A stretch of DNA of 64,000 bases from contig CAKSFN010000002.1 in the NCBI GenBank assembly GCA_934454405.1, positions 62,001 through 126,000 on the forward strand, written 5' to 3'. The translations under genes were made by a program, and so were the position numbers. The notes beneath the pieces were generated by a model that searched no databases, had not been told where the DNA came from, and saw only the letters and a list, made by a program, of their open reading frames with translations. The DNA comes from an uncultured Eubacteriales bacterium. GTDB lineage: Bacteria > Bacillota > Clostridia > Oscillospirales > UBA644. This document shows positions 1 to 7,304 of the stretch, in pieces; positions within the stretch are counted from its first letter, which is position 1; the number at the start of each line of letters is the position of its first letter.

Positions 1-383
1 TACTTGCGCAACGCGCTCATTATCGCCTGCTGCGGCATATCGTCGTCAAGCAAAGCTGGTATATCGTCGGGTTTGAGATGATTTGCGCCCTTTTCGCGGA
101 TAACGCAAAGACGAAGCGCTTCAACAAGCTTTGCGGGCTCAACGCCTCTCGGGCAGCGGTCAACACACGCAAAGCACGAAAGACATTTGTATAAAGACTC
201 CGATTTAAGCAGCGGCTCAAGCTCACCCGTTTCTACCATATATACAAACTGGTGGGGATGATACTCCATCTCATCGTAAGACGGACATGTTCCCGAACAT
301 TTTCCGCAGCGCATACATTTAAGAGGATTGACACCGCTCATACGAAGTATCTGTTCTTTCATACGTTCGTTTTTATTCTGCAT
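1..383 (-). CDS. HdrC-like dicluster 4Fe-4S protein (partial, runs off the left edge)
   Basis: Partial gene of which the first 127 codons are in the window. It carries two ferredoxin-type motifs, CMRCGKCSGTC and CLSCFACVDRCPRG, typical of heterodisulfide reductase subunit C and the related iron-sulfur subunits of thiol:fumarate reductase and glycolate/lactate oxidases. Such proteins pass electrons between a flavin partner and an HdrB subunit at the cytoplasmic face. The ATG at 383 follows AAAGGAGG at good spacing and overlaps the 3' end of the HdrB gene by 11 bases, so the two are translationally coupled. It is the last visible gene of the malate dehydrogenase/fumarase/HdrB operon. The catalytic partner is not in the window, so heterodisulfide versus fumarate as acceptor cannot be decided here. 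Confidence 0.85.
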   Translation of the reverse strand, partial: MQNKNERMKEQILRMSGVNPLKCMRCGKCSGTCPSYDEMEYHPHQFVYMVETGELEPLLKSESLYKCLSCFACVDRCPRGVEPAKLVEALRLCVIREKGANHLKPDDIPALLDDDMPQQAIMSALRK

Positions 384-1179
384 CGTTTTCCTCCTTTACT
401 CCGAGCGCTTCCGCAAGCAGCTCGGTGAAATACACGACGGGAACGGGGCTGCCGTTTTTTACGAGATTGTACATACAAAGCGGACAAGCGGTCACAAGAG
501 TGTCCGCGCCGTGATTTTCGGCGCTCTGACAGACCGCGCTGCTCTTTTTCTTTGCGGAAGCCGCGTCTTCAAGCGCGACATAACCGCCGCAGCACTCGTT
601 TCTCATCGGATATACCACGGGTTCCGCACCGAGAGCGCGAATGAAATCTTCGATTATCTTCGGATTTTCGGGATCGTCAAACGCCATCACCTTTCCGGGA
701 CGGAGAAGCAGACAACCGTAATAGGCGCCTATTTTTCTGCCCGTAAGAGGATTGACAACCGCTTCTTTGATTTTGTCAAAGCCGACAACATCGCGGAGAA
801 GTTCGAGATAATGAAGAACCTGCGTATCTCCCTCATACGGAGCGGTCGGCTCTTTGTCCTGAGCCATATACGCGTTCACCTTTGCGGTGAAATCCGCATC
901 CGTTTTAACGGCGTTATTGGTTTGCTTTATAACATTGTGACAGGCTGAACATACCGTGACCAAAGGCTGACCCGCATCTCTGGCGGCGACAAGCGCGCGA
1001 ACGGAAGGAAGTTTCGACGCTATCTCGTCTTTTGCGGAGACGAAAACGCCGCCGCAGCATTGCCAGTCCTTTATCTCGCAGAGTTCAACGCCGAGTTTTT
1101 CGGCGCATCTGCGGGCGTAAAGGTCGAGTTTTTTCGCTTTGGTTCGGAGAGTACAACCGGGAAAATAACTTACTTTCAT
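373..1179 (-). CDS. HdrB-like CCG-domain protein (heterodisulfide/fumarate reductase-type subunit B)
   Basis: 268 residues with two cysteine-rich CCG domains. The first runs from GCTL near the start through CCGG to CSAC, and the second from GCLLL through ECCGGY to CPLC. These domains bind the non-cubane [4Fe-4S] clusters that handle disulfide chemistry in HdrB, and similar domains occur in TfrB and SdhE-type proteins. The length is close to that of archaeal HdrB. It has a strong GGAGG site before ATG 1179, follows fumarase by 23 bases and overlaps the HdrC-like gene downstream. The order LDH/MDH, fumarase, HdrB, HdrC suggests electron delivery connected to fumarate, but a quinone-independent heterodisulfide-type reductase remains possible. 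Confidence 0.87.
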   Translation of the reverse strand: MKVSYFPGCTLRTKAKKLDLYARRCAEKLGVELCEIKDWQCCGGVFVSAKDEIASKLPSVRALVAARDAGQPLVTVCSACHNVIKQTNNAVKTDADFTAKVNAYMAQDKEPTAPYEGDTQVLHYLELLRDVVGFDKIKEAVVNPLTGRKIGAYYGCLLLRPGKVMAFDDPENPKIIEDFIRALGAEPVVYPMRNECCGGYVALEDAASAKKKSSAVCQSAENHGADTLVTACPLCMYNLVKNGSPVPVVYFTELLAEALGVKEENDAE

Positions 1180-1203
1180 CGTTTGCCTCCAAATATTTCG
1201 GTA

Positions 1204-2580
1204 TCAGACCATCTGTTCGGGATGGAATACTTCGTCGAATTTTTCCGCAGTCAGGAAGCCGAGTTCCACACAGGCTTCTTTCAGCGAAATGTTATCTTTG
1301 AACGCTTTCTTAGCCGTTTTTGCCGCGTTTTCATATCCGATATAAGGATTGAGCGCGGTAACAAGCATAAGAGAGTTATGAAGATTGTGATACATCTTGT
1401 CCTTGTTCGCGGTTATGCCTACGGCGCAGTTGACATTAAACGAAACAATCGCTTCGGCAAGCAGACGCGCGGACTGCAAGAAATTATACATGGTAACGGG
1501 CATGAACACGTTGAGTTCAAAGTTGCCCTGAGATGCGGCAACACCGACAGCGACATCGTTGCCCATGACCTGAACGGCAACCATGGTAACCGCCTCGCAT
1601 TGAGTGGGATTTACCTTGCCCGGCATAATGGACGAACCGGGTTCGTTTTCGGGAATATGTATTTCTCCGAGACCGTCACGCGGACCGGAAGCCAGCCAGC
1701 GGACGTCGTTTGCTATCTTCATCATATCGCAGGCGGTCGCTTTTATTGCGCCGTGTGCAAATACAAGTTCGTCTTTCGATGTAAGCGCATGGAACTTATT
1801 TTCTGCGGTTATGAACGGTTTGCCCGTAAGTTCCGCAACTTTCTTTGCAACAAGTTCGTCAAAACCTTTCGGAGCGTTAAGTCCCGTTCCTACCGCAGTT
1901 CCGCCGAGCGCAAGCCCGTAAAGAGGTTTAACGGCAAGTTTCAGAAGTTCCACATCTCTTTCAAGGCTTGAACGCCAACCTGAAATCTCTTGGCTGAACT
2001 TTATCGGGGTCGCGTCCTGCAAATGAGTACGTCCCGATTTAACGATACCTTCGTTTTCTTCTTCAAGGCTTTTGAAGGTTGCTATAAGGGTTTCGACAGC
2101 GGGAATGAGTTTATCTTCTATTGCTATTACCGCGGAAATGTGCATAGCCGTCGGGAAAGTGTCGTTGGAAGACTGGCTCATATTTATATCGTCATTCGGG
2201 TGGCAGAGTTTCTGCCCCGCAATCTGATTTGCGCGGTTTGCGATAACTTCGTTTGCGTTCATATTGGACTGCGTGCCGGAGCCCGTCTGCCAAACAACAA
2301 GCGGAAAATGGTCGTTGAGTTTGCCCGAGATAACCTCGTCGCAAGCCGCGCTTATTGCGGCAAGTTTTTCGGAAGTCATTTTTTCGGGTTTCAACTCCGC
2401 GTTCGCAAGAGCGGCGGCTTTTTTCAAGATCCCGAAAGCGTGTGTGATCTCTCTCGGCATCGTTTCGATGTCTACGCCTATCTTAAAATTTTCGTGGCTC
2501 CTCTGGGTCTGCGCAGCCCACAGTCTGTCTGCGGGAACCCTGACCTCGCCCATAGAGTCGTGTTCGATACGGTATTCCAT
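1204..2580 (-). CDS. fumC: Class II fumarate hydratase
   Basis: 458 residues, the normal length for the homotetrameric, iron-free fumarase that interconverts fumarate and L-malate in the cytoplasm. The superfamily signature GSSIMPGKVNP is intact, as are the N-terminal substrate region SGTQSNMNANEV and the GRTHLQDATP motif with its catalytic histidine. I take ATG 2580 rather than the TTG two codons upstream because GGGAG lies seven bases before it. It begins 14 bases after the dehydrogenase stop and precedes HdrB, so it shares the promoter near 3612-3640. In this order it would convert malate to fumarate on a reductive branch, although the reaction is reversible. Confidence 0.95.
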   Translation of the reverse strand: MEYRIEHDSMGEVRVPADRLWAAQTQRSHENFKIGVDIETMPREITHAFGILKKAAALANAELKPEKMTSEKLAAISAACDEVISGKLNDHFPLVVWQTGSGTQSNMNANEVIANRANQIAGQKLCHPNDDINMSQSSNDTFPTAMHISAVIAIEDKLIPAVETLIATFKSLEEENEGIVKSGRTHLQDATPIKFSQEISGWRSSLERDVELLKLAVKPLYGLALGGTAVGTGLNAPKGFDELVAKKVAELTGKPFITAENKFHALTSKDELVFAHGAIKATACDMMKIANDVRWLASGPRDGLGEIHIPENEPGSSIMPGKVNPTQCEAVTMVAVQVMGNDVAVGVAASQGNFELNVFMPVTMYNFLQSARLLAEAIVSFNVNCAVGITANKDKMYHNLHNSLMLVTALNPYIGYENAAKTAKKAFKDNISLKEACVELGFLTAEKFDEVFHPEQMV

Positions 2581-2594
2581 ATTCAATCTCCCAT

Positions 2595-3539
2595 TTATAT
2601 ATCGAGGCTGTTTATAACGCCTTTTAACGTGTCGGCACTGAAACGAAGCTTAGCCGTTTCTTCATCCGTCAAAGGAATATTGACCTTGCCGCGAGCGCCG
2701 TCCTTGCCGACGATGTTGAGGGTGCTTAAACATACGTCGTCAATACCGTATTCGCCGTGAAGCATGGTGGAAACGGTCATTGTGGTGTCGATGCCCGTCA
2801 AAATGCATTTGCAGATATGACATACGGAAACGGAAACGGCATAGAAGGTTGCGCCTTTGCGAGCGATAACGCGGGCTCCCGATTTTCTGACATACTGTTC
2901 AACCTCGTCAAAATTGAGCGGCGGATTTACGATGCCGGGAGTTGTGATGAGGTGCTCGCATTCGCTTATGGGAATGTTGGAGATATTGGCGACGGACCAC
3001 GGGATAAAAGAAGAATCGCCGTGCTCGCCGAAAACATACGCGTGCACATTGCCCTGATTGATGTTATAATACTCGGAAAGTCTGGAACGCAGACGCGCCG
3101 TGTCAAGTATCGTGCCCGAACCGATTATGTGGTTTTCGGGAAGACCCGACTGCTTAAAGAAAGTGTAGGTCAGAATGTCAACGGGGTTGCTTACGATTAT
3201 GTAAACGGCGTTCGGAGCATGCTTTGTTATTTCGGGGATGATCGACTTTGTGATGTTCACGTTTGTCTGCGCAAGCTCAAGCCTCGACTGACCGGGTCTT
3301 CTTGCGATGCCGGACGTCAAAATAACGATGTCGGAGCCTTCCGCGTCGCGATAGCTGCCCGCATAAATCGAGCACGAGGGACAAAACGGAGTTCCCTGCC
3401 TGATGTCGAGCGCTTCGCCGAGCGCTTTTTCGTTGTTGATATCGATCATGACTATCTCGGACGCAATGCCCATAACCGTTAAAGTATAAGCGATTGTCGA
3501 ACCGACGCTGCCCGTACCGATAATAGAAATTTTGTTCAT
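2595..3539 (-). CDS. LDH/MDH-family dehydrogenase, probably malate-specific
   Basis: 314-residue NAD-dependent 2-hydroxyacid dehydrogenase. It has an N-terminal Rossmann motif GTGSVGS, an acidic residue in IDIN that favours NAD, and the catalytic residues D146, R149 and H173 (LDTARLR, GEHGD). By overall sequence it is LDH-like. In the mobile specificity loop, however, it reads GIARRPGQSR, which puts arginine (R80) where lactate dehydrogenases have glutamine 102. The Q102R change is the classical switch from pyruvate to oxaloacetate, so malate dehydrogenase activity is inferred. The neighbouring fumarase supports this. The gene has an AGGAGG site and a TTGCGT/TATAAT promoter with an upstream dyad shared with rex. 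It is likely to be misannotated as L-lactate dehydrogenase. Confidence 0.85.
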   Translation of the reverse strand: MNKISIIGTGSVGSTIAYTLTVMGIASEIVMIDINNEKALGEALDIRQGTPFCPSCSIYAGSYRDAEGSDIVILTSGIARRPGQSRLELAQTNVNITKSIIPEITKHAPNAVYIIVSNPVDILTYTFFKQSGLPENHIIGSGTILDTARLRSRLSEYYNINQGNVHAYVFGEHGDSSFIPWSVANISNIPISECEHLITTPGIVNPPLNFDEVEQYVRKSGARVIARKGATFYAVSVSVCHICKCILTGIDTTMTVSTMLHGEYGIDDVCLSTLNIVGKDGARGKVNIPLTDEETAKLRFSADTLKGVINSLDI

Positions 3540-3611
3540 AAATGCAACCTCCTGTATTTATACAACTGAATTTTTTTTCAAATAATCTCAAATGTCCCCA
3601 TTATTCGATTT

Positions 3612-3640
3612 ATTATAACATAATTTTTTTCCGAACGCAA
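3612..3640 (-). promoter_or_regulatory. Sigma-A promoter of the mdh-fumC-hdrBC operon
   Basis: On the minus strand a -35 TTGCGT (3640-3635) and a perfect -10 TATAAT (3617-3612) are separated by 17 bases, giving a predicted start near 3605 and a leader of about 65 bases. The weak -35 and the dyad centred 61 bases upstream of the start suggest activator dependence. Confidence 0.75.
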
Positions 3641-3653
3641 GACAAAGTTTCAT

Positions 3654-3682
3654 ATATCGGTATTGTATTTATCGATATACCT
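3654..3682 (-). promoter_or_regulatory. Dyad operator-like element, copy 1 (LysR-type site)
   Basis: The dyad TATCGATA-N7-TACCGATA is embedded in a 29-bp block that recurs upstream of rex at 12727-12755 with a single mismatch and in the same orientation relative to the downstream gene. Its centre (3666) is about 61 bases upstream of the predicted start of the mdh-fumC operon, which is the usual place for a LysR recognition site. Confidence 0.65.
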
Positions 3683-3698
3683 CATTTTGATTAAAAAA

Positions 3699-5105
3699 TC
3701 AGTTCCTTTCTTCGCTCTCTGTCGGAGAAATCCTGACGTATTTGTCAATATTGTCTATCCATCGAAAACGGTTGACTTTAATCGCCGCGACAATACATTT
3801 CAAAATCTGATCGCTTTTCAGACAGAGGAAAACGACAACGGGAGAAAGATTCAGCAAAAACGCCGCCGCGAAAGAAGAAGGAAGCACGAGAAGCCACATA
3901 AAAATGAGGTCGTTAAAGAGAACGAATTTTGTGTCCCCCGCACCGCGGACGATGCCGGTCAGACAGGCAACCTGATAGCTTGTTCCCACGATCGTAACGG
4001 ACAACACGCATATAAGAGCGTCCGCAAGTTCCCTTGTCTTCTCGGTTATATCGTAAACGGAAAGGATAGCGTAACGGCTGAAAAACAAAATCGCGCCCGC
4101 CGCAATTCCGATAAGAAGAAAAAGCAGCTGCAATGTAACGGCATATTCCTTCAGTTTTCGGCGTTTTCCCTCACCTATCGTCTTTCCGATCAAAACGCTC
4201 GTCGCGTTCGCCGCCCCGTAAGAGAAAACGCTGACAATGCTGAAAACGGTGGTCGCGACCGAGTTCGCGGCAATTACGGAAACACCGTCCGCCGCCGTTT
4301 GAAGATGACCGAGAATGGCGGCCTGAACAAACATAGCCGCTCCCCAGAAAAAGCCCGAACCGACCATCGGCACGGAGGTTTTGATATACGGCTTGAACAG
4401 ATTCGCTTTGAAAGAAGCCAAAGATTTCAGCGTCAATCTGATTTTTTTGTCGAAGAAAATCAGATAAACGACAACAACCGCAAGTTCTACCGCTCGCGCT
4501 GTAAAGGTCGCCCACGCCGCGCCGACTTCACCGAGCCTCGGCGCGTCGAATTTGCCGAAGATCAGAACGTAATTCAGACCGATGTTTACGACAAGCGCGA
4601 TACAGGAATCGACAAAGCCTATCGCAACGGTCTCAACGCTGCGCAGGCTCGCAAGCAAAACTGTCGTGACCGCAAAGAAAAAATACGTAAAACATACTAT
4701 TCTCGCATACGAACACGCGGCCGCCACCTCGTCGGGGTTCTTGCTGAGCAGAGAAAAAACCTGCTCGGGGAAGAAAAACACGGTCGCCCACGTAACCGCA
4801 GCTATCAGAAGTCCGCATTTCAGACCGATTGAAACGACATCCTTAATGGGGTCAAGCATTTTTCCGCCCCAAAAACGGGAGCAGAGAATAACAACACCCT
4901 CGCCCACGCCGACAATTACCATTTGCAGCAGAAATTGAATCTGATTGACAAGCGCAACGCCGCTCATCGCGGATTCCGCATAACTGCCGAGCATTATGTT
5001 GTCGGCAAGGTTTACGGCATAAACGATGATGTTCTGAAGCGCGATCATCGATGTCAAACGAATAAAAGTCTTGTAAAAATCTTTATCCCTTGTTATATAT
5101 CTCAA
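3699..5105 (-). CDS. MATE-family multidrug/Na+ antiporter
   Basis: 468-residue integral membrane protein with about 12 hydrophobic segments arranged as two homologous halves, matching the MatE family (NorM/DinF-like cation-coupled exporters of drugs or metabolites). Residues near the N-terminus (NIIVYAVNLADNIMLGSY) match the family's first helix. Translation starts at TTG 5105, ten bases after the topoisomerase A stop, with GAGG upstream; no better ATG is present. It is the last gene of the mtaB-topoisomerase block. The substrate cannot be predicted. Confidence 0.88.
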   Translation of the reverse strand: MRYITRDKDFYKTFIRLTSMIALQNIIVYAVNLADNIMLGSYAESAMSGVALVNQIQFLLQMVIVGVGEGVVILCSRFWGGKMLDPIKDVVSIGLKCGLLIAAVTWATVFFFPEQVFSLLSKNPDEVAAACSYARIVCFTYFFFAVTTVLLASLRSVETVAIGFVDSCIALVVNIGLNYVLIFGKFDAPRLGEVGAAWATFTARAVELAVVVVYLIFFDKKIRLTLKSLASFKANLFKPYIKTSVPMVGSGFFWGAAMFVQAAILGHLQTAADGVSVIAANSVATTVFSIVSVFSYGAANATSVLIGKTIGEGKRRKLKEYAVTLQLLFLLIGIAAGAILFFSRYAILSVYDITEKTRELADALICVLSVTIVGTSYQVACLTGIVRGAGDTKFVLFNDLIFMWLLVLPSSFAAAFLLNLSPVVVFLCLKSDQILKCIVAAIKVNRFRWIDNIDKYVRISPTESEERN

Positions 5106-5115
5106 TCCAAACGCC

Positions 5116-7290
5116 TCAAATCAAAGTTGTTTGCGCTTCGTTGTCCGCATCGCGCAGAAACGCTCCCGCAGACGGGATGTTCTTCGACCTGTAATGGTTC
5201 GGGTCCGTGAACATACCGTCCTCAAGCGGTCTGACCGCTTCAAGATATGTTTTCGCTTTCAGCGTCATGGTGTGAACGCCGGCGGTATTTTTTGTCGTTT
5301 TCACTGAAATCATACCGCTGTTTACAATAAGCGTTCTCGAATTTGATGCCGTCATCACGAAATCGGTGTTTTCCGTCACGCAGAACATGGCAACAAGCTC
5401 GGACGCGTCGGAATATGCGTTGACAAGCTTTTTGCGATTAAGTTTTGTCGCAAAAGACGCAAGATCGACATTTGCGCACTTGCCGTTTTTGAAGAACGAC
5501 AGAATATTACCTTTATAATCGGAAGTGAACGCCGCATAAACGACTTTTTCGCCTTCCTGCATTTTCAGCGCCTGCGGCAGATAATCCCCGAGAACGCTTA
5601 TCTTGGTGTCCGCAAAATCGCCCACGTGCGCTTTATAGCATTGGAACTTATCGGTAAACACAAGCATTTCGGCGGCATTTGTCGTTTCGACAGTCTGCGC
5701 TAGACAGTCGCCCTCCTTAAACTTGTGTTCTCCGCTCATTCGGAGAGACAAAGCGGTAACCTTCTTAAAATATCCCTCTCTCGTCACAAACGCAGTGACG
5801 GGATAATCGGGAATTTCCTCAACAACGGCGTCGTCGGATATCTCGTCGGGATAGAGAAGTTTCGTTTTTCTCGGTTTTCCCTCTTTTTTCGCGATCTCCG
5901 TCAGCTGCTGTACTATTATCTTTTTAACTCTTGCGGGCTTTGCGAGAATATCCTCGATATCCGCGATCTCTGCCGCGAGTTTTTCAAGTTCCGCGGTTTT
6001 ATTCAGAATATATTCCTTGTTAAGATTGCGAAGCTTGATATCCGCAACAAACTCCGCCTGCGGCTTGTCGATGCCGAAGCCGATCATCAAATTCGGAACG
6101 ACCTCGTCGTCGTCTTCCGTCTCTCTGACAATCTTTATTGCTTTGTCAATATCGAGAAGTATTTTTTGAAGTCCCGAAAGAAGATGATACCTGTCTTTCT
6201 TTTTCATCAACTCAAAATACAGTCCGCGTTTGATGCATTCCGTTCTGAACGCTATCCACTCCGTCAGAATTTCGCGAACGCCCATAACGCGGGGAGAACC
6301 CGCTATAAGTATATTGAAGTTGCACGAGGTAGAATCCTCAAGCGGCGTCATTTTATACAGTTTCTGCATAAGCTTGTCCGGATCGACGCCTTTTTTGAGC
6401 TCTATCGAGATCCGCAGACCGCTCATATCCGAAAGGTCGCGGATATTATTGATTTCACGAAGCTTTGAAGAGTCAACAAGGTCAACGACTTTGTCTATTA
6501 TCGCTTCGATTGTGGTGGAATACGGTATTTCATAAACTTCTATCGTATTGCCCTTTTTCTCGTAATTATACTTCGCTCTGACCTTGAACGAGCCGAGCCC
6601 CGTATCGTATATGCGGCGCAGTTGTTCCGCGTCGAAAACAAGATCGCCTCCCGTCGGAAAATCGGGAGCCACAAGCGTTGTCATCAGATCCGCTTCGGGG
6701 TCTTTTATAAGTGCAATCGTCGTGTCGCATATCTCCTTGAGGTTGAACGAACAGATCGAGCTTGCCATACCGACGGCAATTCCCTGATTGGGATTGACGA
6801 GAACGTTCGGAAACGCAGTCGGAAGAAGAACGGGCTCGGTGAGTTCGCCGTCATAATTCGGAACGAAATCGACAACATCTTTTTCTATATCGGTAAATAT
6901 ATATTTGCAGATATCGTCAAGTTTTGCCTCCGTATAACGCGAAGCCGCATAAGCGGTATCGCGTGAATAGTGATTGCCGAAGTTGCCTTTTGATTCGACA
7001 AGCGGATGAAGCAAAGCCGCGTGTCCCCTTGTCAGACGAACCATCGTTTCGTAGATGGCGGCGTCGCCGTGAGGGTTCAGCTTCATCGTTTCGCCGACGA
7101 TGTTTGCGGACTTGGTGGTCTTGCCGCCGAGAAGCCCTTTCTTATACATGGTATAAAGAAGTTTTCTGTGAGAGGGCTTGAATCCGTCAATTTCCGGGAT
7201 TGCGCGGCTGACAATAACGCTTATCGCGTACGGAAGGTAGTTTTCTTTCAAAGTATCGACAACTTGTTTTTCTTCATAACGTTCGGACAT
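5116..7290 (-). CDS. Type IIA topoisomerase subunit A (ParC/GyrA-like)
   Basis: 724 residues. The N-terminal breakage-reunion domain shows PHGDAAIY and the catalytic tyrosine Y119 in AASRYTEAKL, followed by the coiled-coil/tower region and a C-terminal beta-propeller-like part. It is shorter than typical GyrA (about 820), and I see no QRRGGKG GyrA box in the propeller, so a topoisomerase IV-like decatenase/relaxase is more likely than a supercoiling gyrase. It works as an A2B2 complex with the adjacent B subunit. The RBS AAGGGGG precedes ATG 7290, and the gene starts 14 bases after the B-subunit stop. Confidence 0.9.
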   Translation of the reverse strand: MSERYEEKQVVDTLKENYLPYAISVIVSRAIPEIDGFKPSHRKLLYTMYKKGLLGGKTTKSANIVGETMKLNPHGDAAIYETMVRLTRGHAALLHPLVESKGNFGNHYSRDTAYAASRYTEAKLDDICKYIFTDIEKDVVDFVPNYDGELTEPVLLPTAFPNVLVNPNQGIAVGMASSICSFNLKEICDTTIALIKDPEADLMTTLVAPDFPTGGDLVFDAEQLRRIYDTGLGSFKVRAKYNYEKKGNTIEVYEIPYSTTIEAIIDKVVDLVDSSKLREINNIRDLSDMSGLRISIELKKGVDPDKLMQKLYKMTPLEDSTSCNFNILIAGSPRVMGVREILTEWIAFRTECIKRGLYFELMKKKDRYHLLSGLQKILLDIDKAIKIVRETEDDDEVVPNLMIGFGIDKPQAEFVADIKLRNLNKEYILNKTAELEKLAAEIADIEDILAKPARVKKIIVQQLTEIAKKEGKPRKTKLLYPDEISDDAVVEEIPDYPVTAFVTREGYFKKVTALSLRMSGEHKFKEGDCLAQTVETTNAAEMLVFTDKFQCYKAHVGDFADTKISVLGDYLPQALKMQEGEKVVYAAFTSDYKGNILSFFKNGKCANVDLASFATKLNRKKLVNAYSDASELVAMFCVTENTDFVMTASNSRTLIVNSGMISVKTTKNTAGVHTMTLKAKTYLEAVRPLEDGMFTDPNHYRSKNIPSAGAFLRDADNEAQTTLI

Positions 7291-7304
7291 TCAAACACAC
7301 CCCC

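Noticed and set aside
1060..1971. Long plus-strand open frame (about 300 codons) opposite hdrB and fumC
   Set aside because: It lies entirely antisense to two well-supported genes, has no ribosome site and its translation shows no domain; antisense shadow of high-GC third positions.
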